From: JAXHUH01 sp034211175
Lineage (GTDB): Bacteria > Actinomycetota > Acidimicrobiia > Acidimicrobiales > CAIXPF01
DNA: 10,644 bases
Direction of reading: 5' to 3'
Assembly: GCA_034211175.1 (NCBI GenBank)
Contig: JAXHUH010000062.1
Span: 1 to 10,644 of the forward strand
Part shown: in pieces, positions 1-6,369 of the stretch
Position numbering within the stretch: the stretch's first letter is position 1
Layout: every line of letters starts with the position of its first letter
Notes under the pieces: generated by a model
The model's database searches: none
What the model was told of the DNA's origin: nothing
What the model saw: the letters and a program-made list of their open reading frames with translations, nothing else
Position numbers and translations under genes: made by a program

Positions 1-2
1 CC

Positions 3-545
3 GGCGCGAACGGCGAGCCGGCCACCGCCACCACGCCCGCCGACGACGCCGCGGTCGCTCCGGCCGACGGTCGGCCCGGCACGACCATGTACGTCAGCTG
101 GGGCGGCTCCGGGCGCGGCCAGGCGCTGCGGGCCGCGGTCGAGCTCGCCGCGTCCGCCGAGCGCGACCTCACCTCCCTCGCCATCCTCGACGCCCGCACG
201 ACCGCGGACCTCGACCCCGAGCTGGTCGACGCCATCGAGGACGAGCTCGTGTGGCTGCTGCGGGCGCAGACCCGCATGATCCGCCGCGAGCTCGGGTTCG
301 CGTCCACCGCCACCGAGGTGGTCGTCCGGCGCGGCCGCATCGTCGACGTGCTCAAGACGGCGATCAACGACCTCGGCGCCGATCGGGTGCTGATCGGGGC
401 GCCCGCGCTCATCGACCCCGGCACGGAGCACGTCGAGAGCGTCCACCGCCTGATCGAGATCGTGGACGAGGGCACCGGTGTGCGGCCCGAGATCGTCGAC
501 CCGGACGACCACCAGCCGGCGGGGAGCGCGGGCGCGACACGGTGA
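3..545 (+). CDS. C-terminal part of a universal-stress-protein-like protein (5' partial)
   Basis: The frame is open to the left edge, so this is the 3' end of a longer gene; the first complete codon is at base 3 and the stop is TGA at 543-545. The first 28 visible residues are an Ala/Thr/Pro/Asp-rich linker. From Met29 (ATG at 87) the sequence resembles an UspA-type alpha/beta fold: a first strand plus helix (MYVSWGGSGRGQALRAAVEL), a middle helix, then a strand-helix-strand ending in GADRVLIGAP. The usual ATP-binding signature G-2x-G-9x-G-[ST] is not recognisable after that strand, and the C-terminus ends in an acidic tail instead of the typical final strand, so the domain is degenerate. ATG 87 could be a real start, but no ribosome binding site or -10 element precedes it and the upstream frame reads like linker, so I favour an internal Met. 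The rest of the protein, and hence its role, cannot be seen. Confidence 0.65.
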   Translation, partial: GANGEPATATTPADDAAVAPADGRPGTTMYVSWGGSGRGQALRAAVELAASAERDLTSLAILDARTTADLDPELVDAIEDELVWLLRAQTRMIRRELGFASTATEVVVRRGRIVDVLKTAINDLGADRVLIGAPALIDPGTEHVESVHRLIEIVDEGTGVRPEIVDPDDHQPAGSAGATR

Positions 546-584
546 CCGCGCCGCGTTCGCCTCGGCGTGAGGACCGGCGGCATG

Positions 585-590
585 TATCGT
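585..590 (+). promoter_or_regulatory. candidate -10 element (TATCGT)
   Basis: TATCGT fits the actinobacterial TANNNT pattern and differs by one base from the TACCGT hexamers before the two divergent genes at the right end. It would place a transcript start near base 597, giving the large gene a long leader. No good -35 match is visible at 16-18 nt spacing, so the call is tentative. Confidence 0.3.
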
Positions 591-847
591 CGGGACGGAA
601 CGGCGGAGCGGTGACACGTGATCAGTCGCGATCGCGTTCCATCGCCGAGCCGTGGCCGACCGAGCGGATCAACGGCGGACAGAGATGGCGGGCACGGATG
701 GCGGCACGGGGAAAGACCTCGGCGACCTGGGCTCACGTCGACGCCGCGTCTGCCGATAGGCCTAGAGAGAGGTTCGCGCCCCGCGGCGCGTGCGCATGCA
801 CGAGGCCGCGACGAGCGCGACAGGCGGACCTGCGAGCCTGAACGAAG

Positions 848-852
848 AGAGG
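848..852 (+). promoter_or_regulatory. Shine-Dalgarno-like AGAGG deciding the GTG start at 863
   Basis: AGAGG within a purine run (844-852) ends 10 nt before GTG 863. An in-frame TGA at 839-841 rules out any farther upstream start. GTG 863 is immediately followed by DFFVSH, the expected first strand of a TIR domain, so this start is well supported. Confidence 0.6.
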
Positions 853-862
853 CAACGGGACA

Positions 863-3800
863 GTGGACTTCTTCGTGAGCCACATGGCCGAGGACCGCGA
901 CTGGGCGGACTGGATCGCCGGCCATCTGGAGGCGGCCGGGTACACGTTCGGCCTGCAGCGGGACCCGACGACCTACGGCGCCGACCCGCTCGAGCCGATC
1001 GAGGAGGCCCAACGGCGGGGCCTCAACGTCGTGGTGGTCATCTCCGAGCTCTTCGTCGAGTCGCTCCAGCTCAGCGGAGCCCCGGTGGTCGGTCGCTGCA
1101 ACGGGCCGTCGCCCGTCGTGGTGGTCGCCATCGAGGAGGTGGCCATGCCGATGAGCCTCCAGCGCTCCCATGTGGTGCCGCTCCACGCCATCGCCGAGGA
1201 CTACGACGCGGCGCGCGGTGCGCTGCTGCGCGCGATCGGCGCGCTCGACGCGCCGCCGAGCCGCCCCTCCAGCGGGGTCGGCGCCCACGAGCCCCACGCG
1301 GCCCCGGCGCACGTCGGGGGCGCATCCACCGGCGTCGCGCCGGTGCTGCCCCAGACCAACTGGAGCGCACGCCCCTGGGAGGACGAGCAGGCCGGCCCGG
1401 CGCCGGCCCCCGCCGCGAGCCCCATGGGGTACTCGTGGGCCGAGGCACCCCAGCAGGCACCGGCACCCTCGCCCCAGCCGACCCAGCCCGCACCGGCACC
1501 CCAGCCGATCCAATCGCCCCAGCCCGCACCGGGGCCGCAGCCGGCACCCCAGCCCGCACCGAACCCGTTCGCACAGGCGGCGCCCCCGTCGCCCGCGCCG
1601 CCCGCGGCCGAGGTGCCCGATCCGTTCGCGGCCCCGTCGCCCCCGGGCGGAGCGGACGCGTTCGCCCCGCCGCCCGGTGACGCCCCGCCTCCGTTCACCC
1701 CGGCGCCGCCGCCCGGCGGTGCCCAGCCGTTCGCGGCCCCCGCACCCGGCGGTGACGGCCCGGGCACCACCCCGCCCAGCGGCCGCGCTCCGTTCGCGGC
1801 GCCGGGAGGCGACGACGCGGCACCCACCATCCCGCCGCCCCCCGACGACCGGACCGGCCCCGCGACGCCGACTCCGAGCGGCGCCGACGACGCCCCGCCC
1901 CCTCCCCCACCGGGTGTCGGGCTCGCCGGGCTGACCTCGACCCTGCCGGGCGCACCGGGCCCGGAGGCACCCCCGCCCGGGCCCGCGGGCGACGAGTCGG
2001 GCCAGCGCCCGCCCTCCGGCCTCGCCGGCCTCGGTTCGACGCTCGGCGGCCTGTCGCCGCGGGCGCCGGGCGACACGGGCGACGCCGAGCCGCCGCGAGC
2101 CTCGGCCGGCCTGTCGCCGACGGCACCGGGTGCGGGTGACGAGCGCGCCGACGTGACGGGCTCCGGCGCCGATGACGCGCCGGCCGCCCCCGAGCCGCCC
2201 GCACCGGGGCGACCGGGCCTCGCGGGCCTCACCTCGACCCTGACCGGCGCCGGGAGCGACGCACCGTCCGACGGTGGCACCGGCTCCCCTGCCGACGCCG
2301 ATGCGACCGGGCCCGCCGATCGCGGCCCCGGCACGTCGCCGTTCTCGTTCGGCGCCTCCGACGCGGCGGCACCCTCGCCGTTCTCGTTCGGCACGCCGGC
2401 CGGTGATTCCCCGTTCTCGTTCGGCGCCGCAGAGGGCGAGCGCCCGGCCGGGGCACCGGCCCCGTCGGCCGACGCCGACCGGCCCGGGACGCACGACGAG
2501 ACCGCCGACGCGCCCGGCACCGCCGACGGCCCCGGCAGCCCGACCAGCCCGCCGTTCGGCGCGGGCGACACACCCCTCGCCGGCGACCCGGCCCCCGCGG
2601 CGCCCGACTCGCCCGGTCCCCTGCCGTCGGCGGGCCTCGGCCTGCCCCAGCGGCGCCCGTCCGGCGAGCCCGCGTCGTCGGCACCCGACGCACCGCCGGC
2701 CCCCGGCCCGAACGCCACCCCCGAGGGCGGGCAGGCCCCGCCCCCGCCGTTCGGCGCCCCCGGGCCGACGGACGCACCGTCGCCCGCCGGTACGCCCCCG
2801 CCGCCCGCGTTCGGCAGCGAGGACCCGGCACCGCCGCCCCCGCCCCCGGCGTTCGCCGCCGGCGACGCCGCGCCGTCCGCGCCCGCCGGCCCCGATGCCG
2901 GCGACGCACCGGCCCCGCCGCCCGCGTTCGGCGGCGACACCTCCTCGCCGCCGCCCCCGCCGCCCGCGTTCGGGACCGGCGGCCCGGCGGCGCCACCTCC
3001 GCCGTTCGGCGCGAGCGACCCGATCCCGCCGCCGCCCCCGGCCTTCGGCGATCCCGGCTCGGCCCTGCCCGATCCGGGCACGGCACCCGCCCCGGAACGC
3101 CACGAGCCCGGCGCCGGACCGGGGACGACCGGACCAGGGACGACCGGACCGGGCACGAATGGCCTCTCCGGCGGCCCCTCCGCGCCGGAGCCGGCGAGCA
3201 GCGGCTTCTCGTTCACCGCGGCCGGCGGCGCCGATGCGCCACCCCCGGCGGCACCCGCGACGCCGACGAGCCCGACCGACGGTCCCGCCGACGCGATCTG
3301 GCGGCTGCCGCATCCCCGCAACCCGCACTTCGCGGCGCGCTCCGAGGTGCTCGACCGCCTCGCCGTCGACCTGCGCCAGGCGACCGCCGGGCCGGACGGC
3401 CCGCTCCAGATCCAGGCACTGACCGGCACGAACGGCGCCGGCAAGTCGGCGACCGCCGCCGAGCACGCGTACCGGCACGCCCACGAGCTCGACATCGTCT
3501 GGTGGGTCCGGGCGTCCGGCGCCTCGACGATCCGCAGCGACCTCGCGGCGCTGGCCGACGCGCTCGGCCTCGACGGCGACGACCCCGTCGCCGACCTGCG
3601 GGCCCACCTCGGCTCGACGACCCGGCGCTGGCTCATCGTCATGGACGACCTCGGCACCTGGGAGGACGTGCATGCGTACGTCCCGTCCGCGGGCCACGGC
3701 CAGATCCTCATCACCTCGTCGAACCGCAACGTCCACCCGGGCGGCGAGCTCTACGACATCGTTGGGTTCGGTCGCGAGACCGCCCGTTCCTTCCTCCTCG

Positions 3801-6286
3801 CCCGCACCGGGCGCAACGACGCCGCGGGCGCCTCCGAGCTGGCCGAGCGCCTCGGCGGGCTCCCCGCGGTGCTCGAGCTGGCGGCGGCGTACCTCGTGCG
3901 GCGCCAGATGCCCTTCGGGGCGTACCTCCACGAGCTCGCCGACCACCGGCCGCCGGAGACGATCCCCGAGGCCCGTCCGACGACGGTCGTCGAGTCGTGC
4001 GTCGCCGCGTCGATCCGGGCGCTCGAGAAGGAGTCGCCCACCGCGGCGGCGATCGCGGTGGCGATGAGCTCGCTCGCGGGCAGCGAGCTGCCCAAGCTCC
4101 TGTTCGCACCGGTCGACCACACCACCCCGCGGGCGCTCGACGTGCTCGCGGTCTACGGGCTGGTGACCTCCGACGGGCGCACGCTCACGATGCACCCGCT
4201 GATCCAGTCGGCGCTCGGCTCGATGCGGTCGCGCCGCTCGGCGGAGCAGTCGACGCTGTTCCTGCTCGAGCTGTTCGTCCAGGCGCTCGACGAGCCGTGG
4301 GCCGATCGCGAGTCGAACGAGATCAGCCCGCACCTGCTCGACGTGTTGGACCACGCGAGCGTCCACGGCATCGAGACCGCGAGCCGGGCGCGCCTGACCG
4401 CCCGCGCCGCGGAGTGGATGGCCCGCCAGAACGAGGCCCGCCAGGGCGCGGACCTCGCCCGCGAGGCGATCGGGCTGTGCGAGCGCCAGCTCGGGCCGGA
4501 CGATGCGATGACGCTGTCGTCGCGCCGGCTCCTCGCCGACCTGCTCATCGACCTCGGTGAGCGCCACGAGGCGCTCGCGGTGCAGTCCAAGGTGCTCGAG
4601 GACTGCGAGCGGGTGAGCCCGAACGACACCGCGACGATGATCGCCCGCGCCAACCTGGCGGCGAACCACCAGTCGCTGGGCGACCACGAGCGGGCCCTGC
4701 CCCTCGCCGAGCGGGCGGTCACCGAGCTCGACGGCGTGTTCGGCCCGGACCACCCCGAGAGCCGCGACGCCCGCCTGACGCTGGCGACGAGCCTGGCCGC
4801 CACCGGTCGGTCCGACGAGGCGCTGAGCCTGCGCCGCCGGGCCGCCGCCGGGCTCGACCGCAACGACCCGCGGTCGCTCGCCGCCCGCGAGGCGCTGCTC
4901 GCCAGCCTGCTCGACACCGGCCAGACCGACGAGGCCGAGCGACTCCGCCCGGGCCTCGTCGAGGACCTGACCGCGGCACTCGGTGCCGACCACCCGCGCA
5001 CCGTCGAGGCACGCGCGCCGCAGCCGAACCAGGCGCCGGGCGCGCCGGGCGCGCCCGCCCCCGCCGACACCGGACCGGCGGCTCCCGCGCCGCCGCCGAT
5101 CTTCGGCGCACCGCAGGCACCGGCCGAGCTGCCGACCCGACCCGGCGCGATGGGCGCACCCGGCTCCGCGCTGCCCCCGCCGCCCGCGCCCGCCCGGGCG
5201 ACCCAGCAGATCTCGACGGCCGGCCCCGTGCCCCCGCCGCCGCCCGCCTCGGGCCACGGCGCGGACCCGGCGATGTCGCCCGGTGGCGACGGCCAGCCGA
5301 TGACCCCGGAGGGCCTGGAGCAGCTCCTGGCCGACCTCGAGCGTCGCGTCGGCAGCGACCACCCCGACGTGCTCGTCACCCGCGGGCACCTGGCCGCGGC
5401 GTACGGCGAGCGCGGGGACTTCAACCGCTGCGTGCAGGTGTACGAACGGGTCGTCCGTGACAGCGAGCGGATCCTCGGTCCCGGCGACGCCCGCACCCTC
5501 AACGCCCGCAACGCCCTGGCGAACGCCCATGCCAGCGCCGGCGACCTGCAGACCGCGCTCCGGATCCAGGAGCGGCTCGTCGAGGACCACGAGCGCTCGC
5601 AGGGGCCCGACCACACGTCGACCCTCATCGCCCAGCACAACCTGGCGAACAGCTACTCCGACCTCGGCATGCACGAGCGGGCGCGCACGCTGCGCGAGCG
5701 GGTGCTGGGCCTGCGCGAGCAGATCCTGGGCACCGACCACCCCCAGACGCTGGCCGCACGCAACAACCTGGCCAACACGTACTCCGACATGGGCAACGAG
5801 GTGCAGGCGCTGCGCCTGCGCCAGGAGGTCGTCAACGACCGCGAGCGCATCCTCGGGCCGTCGCACCCGCAGACGATCGGCGCCCGCAGCAACCTGGCCA
5901 ACAGCTACGCCGCGGTCGGCGAGCACCAGACGGCGCTCACCATCCGCGAGGAGGTCCTGAACCAGCGGGCGGCCATCTCCGGCCCGGACCACCCGCACAC
6001 CATCGCCGCCCGCAACAACCTGGCGAACAGCTACGCGGCGAGCGGCGACATGCAGAAGGCGCTCGAGACCCGCCAGCGGGTCCTGTCCGACTGCGAGCGG
6101 ATCCTCGGGCCGAGCCACCCCCACACCCGCACCGCGGCGTCGAACCTGGCCGAGAGCTACGCGGCCCTGGGCGACGAGGAGCGGGTCGTCGAGCTGCGGG
6201 CCCGCGCCGCGGGGACCGCACCGGCGATGGGTGGCGCGCCGCCGGCCGACGGCCGCGGCGGCATGTGGTCGAACCAGCCGGGCTGA
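863..6286 (+). CDS. TIR-like / FG-rich linker / NB-ARC (STAND) / TPR giant protein
   Basis: Predicted cytoplasmic NLR-like signalling protein of 1807 aa. Domains seen: TIR-like fold, residues 2-130 (opening DFFVSHMAEDRDWADWI); Pro/Ala/Gly-rich linker, 131-809; NB-ARC ATPase from about 810 (IWRLPHPRNPHF), with Walker A GTNGAGKS 855-862, Walker B LIVMDD 924-929, sensor-like ITSSNR 950-955 and GLP 999-1001; winged-helix-like segment with MHP at 1110-1112 in the place of the MHD motif; degenerate TPRs about 1182-1384; second Pro-rich linker about 1385-1477; then about seven 42-residue TPRs of kinesin-light-chain type to about 1790. The IW..P.RNP.F lead-in and overall order resemble actinobacterial NB-ARC/TPR proteins, including those annotated with FxSxx-COOH peptide systems, but no such peptide or radical-SAM gene is present here. 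Oddities: the linker is far longer than I would expect, and the TIR domain lacks a recognisable W-C-x-x-E-type glutamate motif, so it may not be an NADase. The Walker motifs look intact, so ATP switching is likely. The ligand is unknown. Confidence 0.92.
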   Translation: MDFFVSHMAEDRDWADWIAGHLEAAGYTFGLQRDPTTYGADPLEPIEEAQRRGLNVVVVISELFVESLQLSGAPVVGRCNGPSPVVVVAIEEVAMPMSLQRSHVVPLHAIAEDYDAARGALLRAIGALDAPPSRPSSGVGAHEPHAAPAHVGGASTGVAPVLPQTNWSARPWEDEQAGPAPAPAASPMGYSWAEAPQQAPAPSPQPTQPAPAPQPIQSPQPAPGPQPAPQPAPNPFAQAAPPSPAPPAAEVPDPFAAPSPPGGADAFAPPPGDAPPPFTPAPPPGGAQPFAAPAPGGDGPGTTPPSGRAPFAAPGGDDAAPTIPPPPDDRTGPATPTPSGADDAPPPPPPGVGLAGLTSTLPGAPGPEAPPPGPAGDESGQRPPSGLAGLGSTLGGLSPRAPGDTGDAEPPRASAGLSPTAPGAGDERADVTGSGADDAPAAPEPPAPGRPGLAGLTSTLTGAGSDAPSDGGTGSPADADATGPADRGPGTSPFSFGASDAAAPSPFSFGTPAGDSPFSFGAAEGERPAGAPAPSADADRPGTHDETADAPGTADGPGSPTSPPFGAGDTPLAGDPAPAAPDSPGPLPSAGLGLPQRRPSGEPASSAPDAPPAPGPNATPEGGQAPPPPFGAPGPTDAPSPAGTPPPPAFGSEDPAPPPPPPAFAAGDAAPSAPAGPDAGDAPAPPPAFGGDTSSPPPPPPAFGTGGPAAPPPPFGASDPIPPPPPAFGDPGSALPDPGTAPAPERHEPGAGPGTTGPGTTGPGTNGLSGGPSAPEPASSGFSFTAAGGADAPPPAAPATPTSPTDGPADAIWRLPHPRNPHFAARSEVLDRLAVDLRQATAGPDGPLQIQALTGTNGAGKSATAAEHAYRHAHELDIVWWVRASGASTIRSDLAALADALGLDGDDPVADLRAHLGSTTRRWLIVMDDLGTWEDVHAYVPSAGHGQILITSSNRNVHPGGELYDIVGFGRETARSFLLARTGRNDAAGASELAERLGGLPAVLELAAAYLVRRQMPFGAYLHELADHRPPETIPEARPTTVVESCVAASIRALEKESPTAAAIAVAMSSLAGSELPKLLFAPVDHTTPRALDVLAVYGLVTSDGRTLTMHPLIQSALGSMRSRRSAEQSTLFLLELFVQALDEPWADRESNEISPHLLDVLDHASVHGIETASRARLTARAAEWMARQNEARQGADLAREAIGLCERQLGPDDAMTLSSRRLLADLLIDLGERHEALAVQSKVLEDCERVSPNDTATMIARANLAANHQSLGDHERALPLAERAVTELDGVFGPDHPESRDARLTLATSLAATGRSDEALSLRRRAAAGLDRNDPRSLAAREALLASLLDTGQTDEAERLRPGLVEDLTAALGADHPRTVEARAPQPNQAPGAPGAPAPADTGPAAPAPPPIFGAPQAPAELPTRPGAMGAPGSALPPPPAPARATQQISTAGPVPPPPPASGHGADPAMSPGGDGQPMTPEGLEQLLADLERRVGSDHPDVLVTRGHLAAAYGERGDFNRCVQVYERVVRDSERILGPGDARTLNARNALANAHASAGDLQTALRIQERLVEDHERSQGPDHTSTLIAQHNLANSYSDLGMHERARTLRERVLGLREQILGTDHPQTLAARNNLANTYSDMGNEVQALRLRQEVVNDRERILGPSHPQTIGARSNLANSYAAVGEHQTALTIREEVLNQRAAISGPDHPHTIAARNNLANSYAASGDMQKALETRQRVLSDCERILGPSHPHTRTAASNLAESYAALGDEERVVELRARAAGTAPAMGGAPPADGRGGMWSNQPG
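1462..1566 (+). repeat. PQPAP-type Pro/Gln/Ala repeat segment
   Basis: Inside the giant gene, about 35 residues consist almost only of Pro, Gln and Ala in short units such as PQPAP and PQPIQ. The DNA repeats the motif CCCCAGCC(C/G)GCACC with small changes. It opens the linker after a short stretch holding its only Trp and Tyr residues, and is probably extended polyproline-rich structure. Confidence 0.7.
1919..2245 (+). repeat. three GLAGL-x-STL repeats in the linker
   Basis: GLAGLTSTL (from residue 353), GLAGLGSTL (from 386) and GLAGLTSTL (from 452) are three near-identical hydrophobic patches in an otherwise disordered-looking linker. Their spacings are 33 and 66 residues, so they may be remnants of a roughly 33-residue repeat; a weak related patch (AGLSPTAPG) lies near residue 416. 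They could form short amphipathic helices or self-association sites; this is inference. Confidence 0.65.
2336..3052 (+). repeat. FG-motif region (FSFG, PFG, AFG) of the linker
   Basis: Three PFSFG motifs (FSFG at residues 494-497, 507-510 and 518-521) are followed by seven PFG/AFG motifs with Phe at 565, 630, 650, 689, 703, 715 and 728, and an FAA variant at 664. The spacers are rich in Pro, Ala, Gly, Asp and Ser. From about residue 195 to 805 I find no Trp, Tyr, Lys or Cys, so Phe is the only aromatic residue. This resembles, by convergence, the sticker-and-spacer design of FG nucleoporins. Cohesive behaviour is inferred, not shown. Confidence 0.75.
3116..3160 (+). repeat. 3 x 15-bp tandem repeat
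   Basis: Three 15-base units starting GGACC(G/A)GG at 3116, 3131 and 3146 encode GPGTT, GPGTT and GPGTN. The first two differ at one base. This in-frame minisatellite within the linker suggests growth by slippage. Confidence 0.8.
5018..5299 (+). repeat. second Pro-rich linker splitting the TPR array
   Basis: About 93 residues (1386-1479), rich in Pro and Ala and with one FG motif (IFGAPQAP), separate the two TPR blocks. The composition matches the large linker. The TPR half-units on each side carry the same G-x-DHP pattern (G1374-ADHP and G1497-SDHP), so the insert sits at the same phase of the repeat on both sides. Confidence 0.7.
5300..6220 (+). repeat. array of 42-residue (126-bp) TPR repeats, kinesin-light-chain type
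   Basis: About seven units follow the pattern NLANSY-x3-G-x4-AL-x-(I/L)R-x2-VL-x6-LGP-x-HP-x-T. Successive LAAAY/LANAH motifs lie exactly 42 residues apart. At DNA level, versions of AACCTGGCSAACAGCTAC recur about every 126 bases near 5639, 5765, 5891, 6017 and 6147. These units are more alike than those before the second linker, suggesting recent expansion. Such arrays usually bind peptides or proteins, so this is the likely sensing or partner-binding region. Confidence 0.85.
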
Positions 6287-6308
6287 CCTCGTTCGGCGCC
6301 CACGACAT

Positions 6309-6337
6309 CGACGTCCGGTCACCGTGACCGGGCGTCG
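6309..6337 (+). terminator. strong hairpin, probable terminator of the giant gene
   Basis: Bases 6309-6321 pair with 6325-6337 around the loop CCG: 13 pairs with one U-G wobble (6314/6332). The core CCGGTCAC-C-GTGACCGG (6315-6331) is a perfect palindrome in DNA. It lies 22 nt after the TGA of the giant gene and 32 nt before the ABC ATPase start. No T tract follows, which is common in high-GC Actinomycetota terminators. The symmetric core could also be a regulator's operator for the ATPase gene. Confidence 0.6.
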
Positions 6338-6354
6338 GGTCGGGGCCGCCGGTG

Positions 6355-6363
6355 TGCGAGGAT
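6355..6363 (+). promoter_or_regulatory. candidate extended -10 element of the ABC ATPase gene
   Basis: TGC followed by GAGGAT gives a TGn extension plus a hexamer matching the A2 and T6 positions of a -10 box, ending 6 nt before ATG 6370. Transcription would then begin at or next to the start codon (leaderless). There is no Shine-Dalgarno at a normal distance and no clear -35. Confidence 0.35.
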
Positions 6364-6369
6364 GCGGCG

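Larger units (their letters stand above)
546..862. other. gene-free stretch / probable 5' leader of the TIR-STAND-TPR gene
   Basis: I see no convincing gene in these 317 bases; the short open frames that cross it encode Arg-rich low-complexity peptides typical of shadow frames in GC-rich DNA. It is less GC-biased than its surroundings. Visible structure: CACGTG at 615-620 overlapping TGATCA at 619-624, the perfect palindrome CGCGATCGCG at 627-636, TAGGCCTA at 757-764, and an all-GC hairpin (stem 775-780 with 785-790, loop 781-784). If transcription starts near the candidate -10 at 585-590, most of this is a leader of about 266 nt. No known riboswitch or tRNA fold was recognised. Confidence 0.5.

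Noticed and set aside
790..1680. 296-residue frame overlapping the start of the giant gene
   Set aside because: Arg/Gly/Ala-rich shadow; the overlapping frame encodes a TIR domain with a supported start.
2336..3052. True homology of the linker to eukaryotic nucleoporins or horizontal gain from a eukaryote
   Set aside because: The match is limited to short FSFG/FG motifs; spacers are Pro/Ala-rich with the host's GC-rich codons, so convergence by low-complexity growth is the simpler explanation.
3116..3160. CRISPR array
   Set aside because: The units are contiguous 15-bp coding repeats with no spacers.
1201..3729. Long 842-residue open frame antisense to the linker
   Set aside because: It lies opposite the Pro/Ala/Gly-rich linker, where GC-rich codons in one frame suppress stops in the other. 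Its product is Gly/Ala/Pro repeats mirroring the sense strand, with no domain of its own.
4153..5640. 495-residue antisense open frame opposite the winged-helix/TPR region
   Set aside because: Ser/Arg-rich composition with no recognisable domain; the sense strand encodes clear TPRs.
863..6286. Complete FxSxx-COOH peptide system
   Set aside because: The NB-ARC/TPR layout is similar to the TPR proteins of those systems, but neither a short FxSxx-ending peptide nor a radical-SAM gene is seen on either side within the window.
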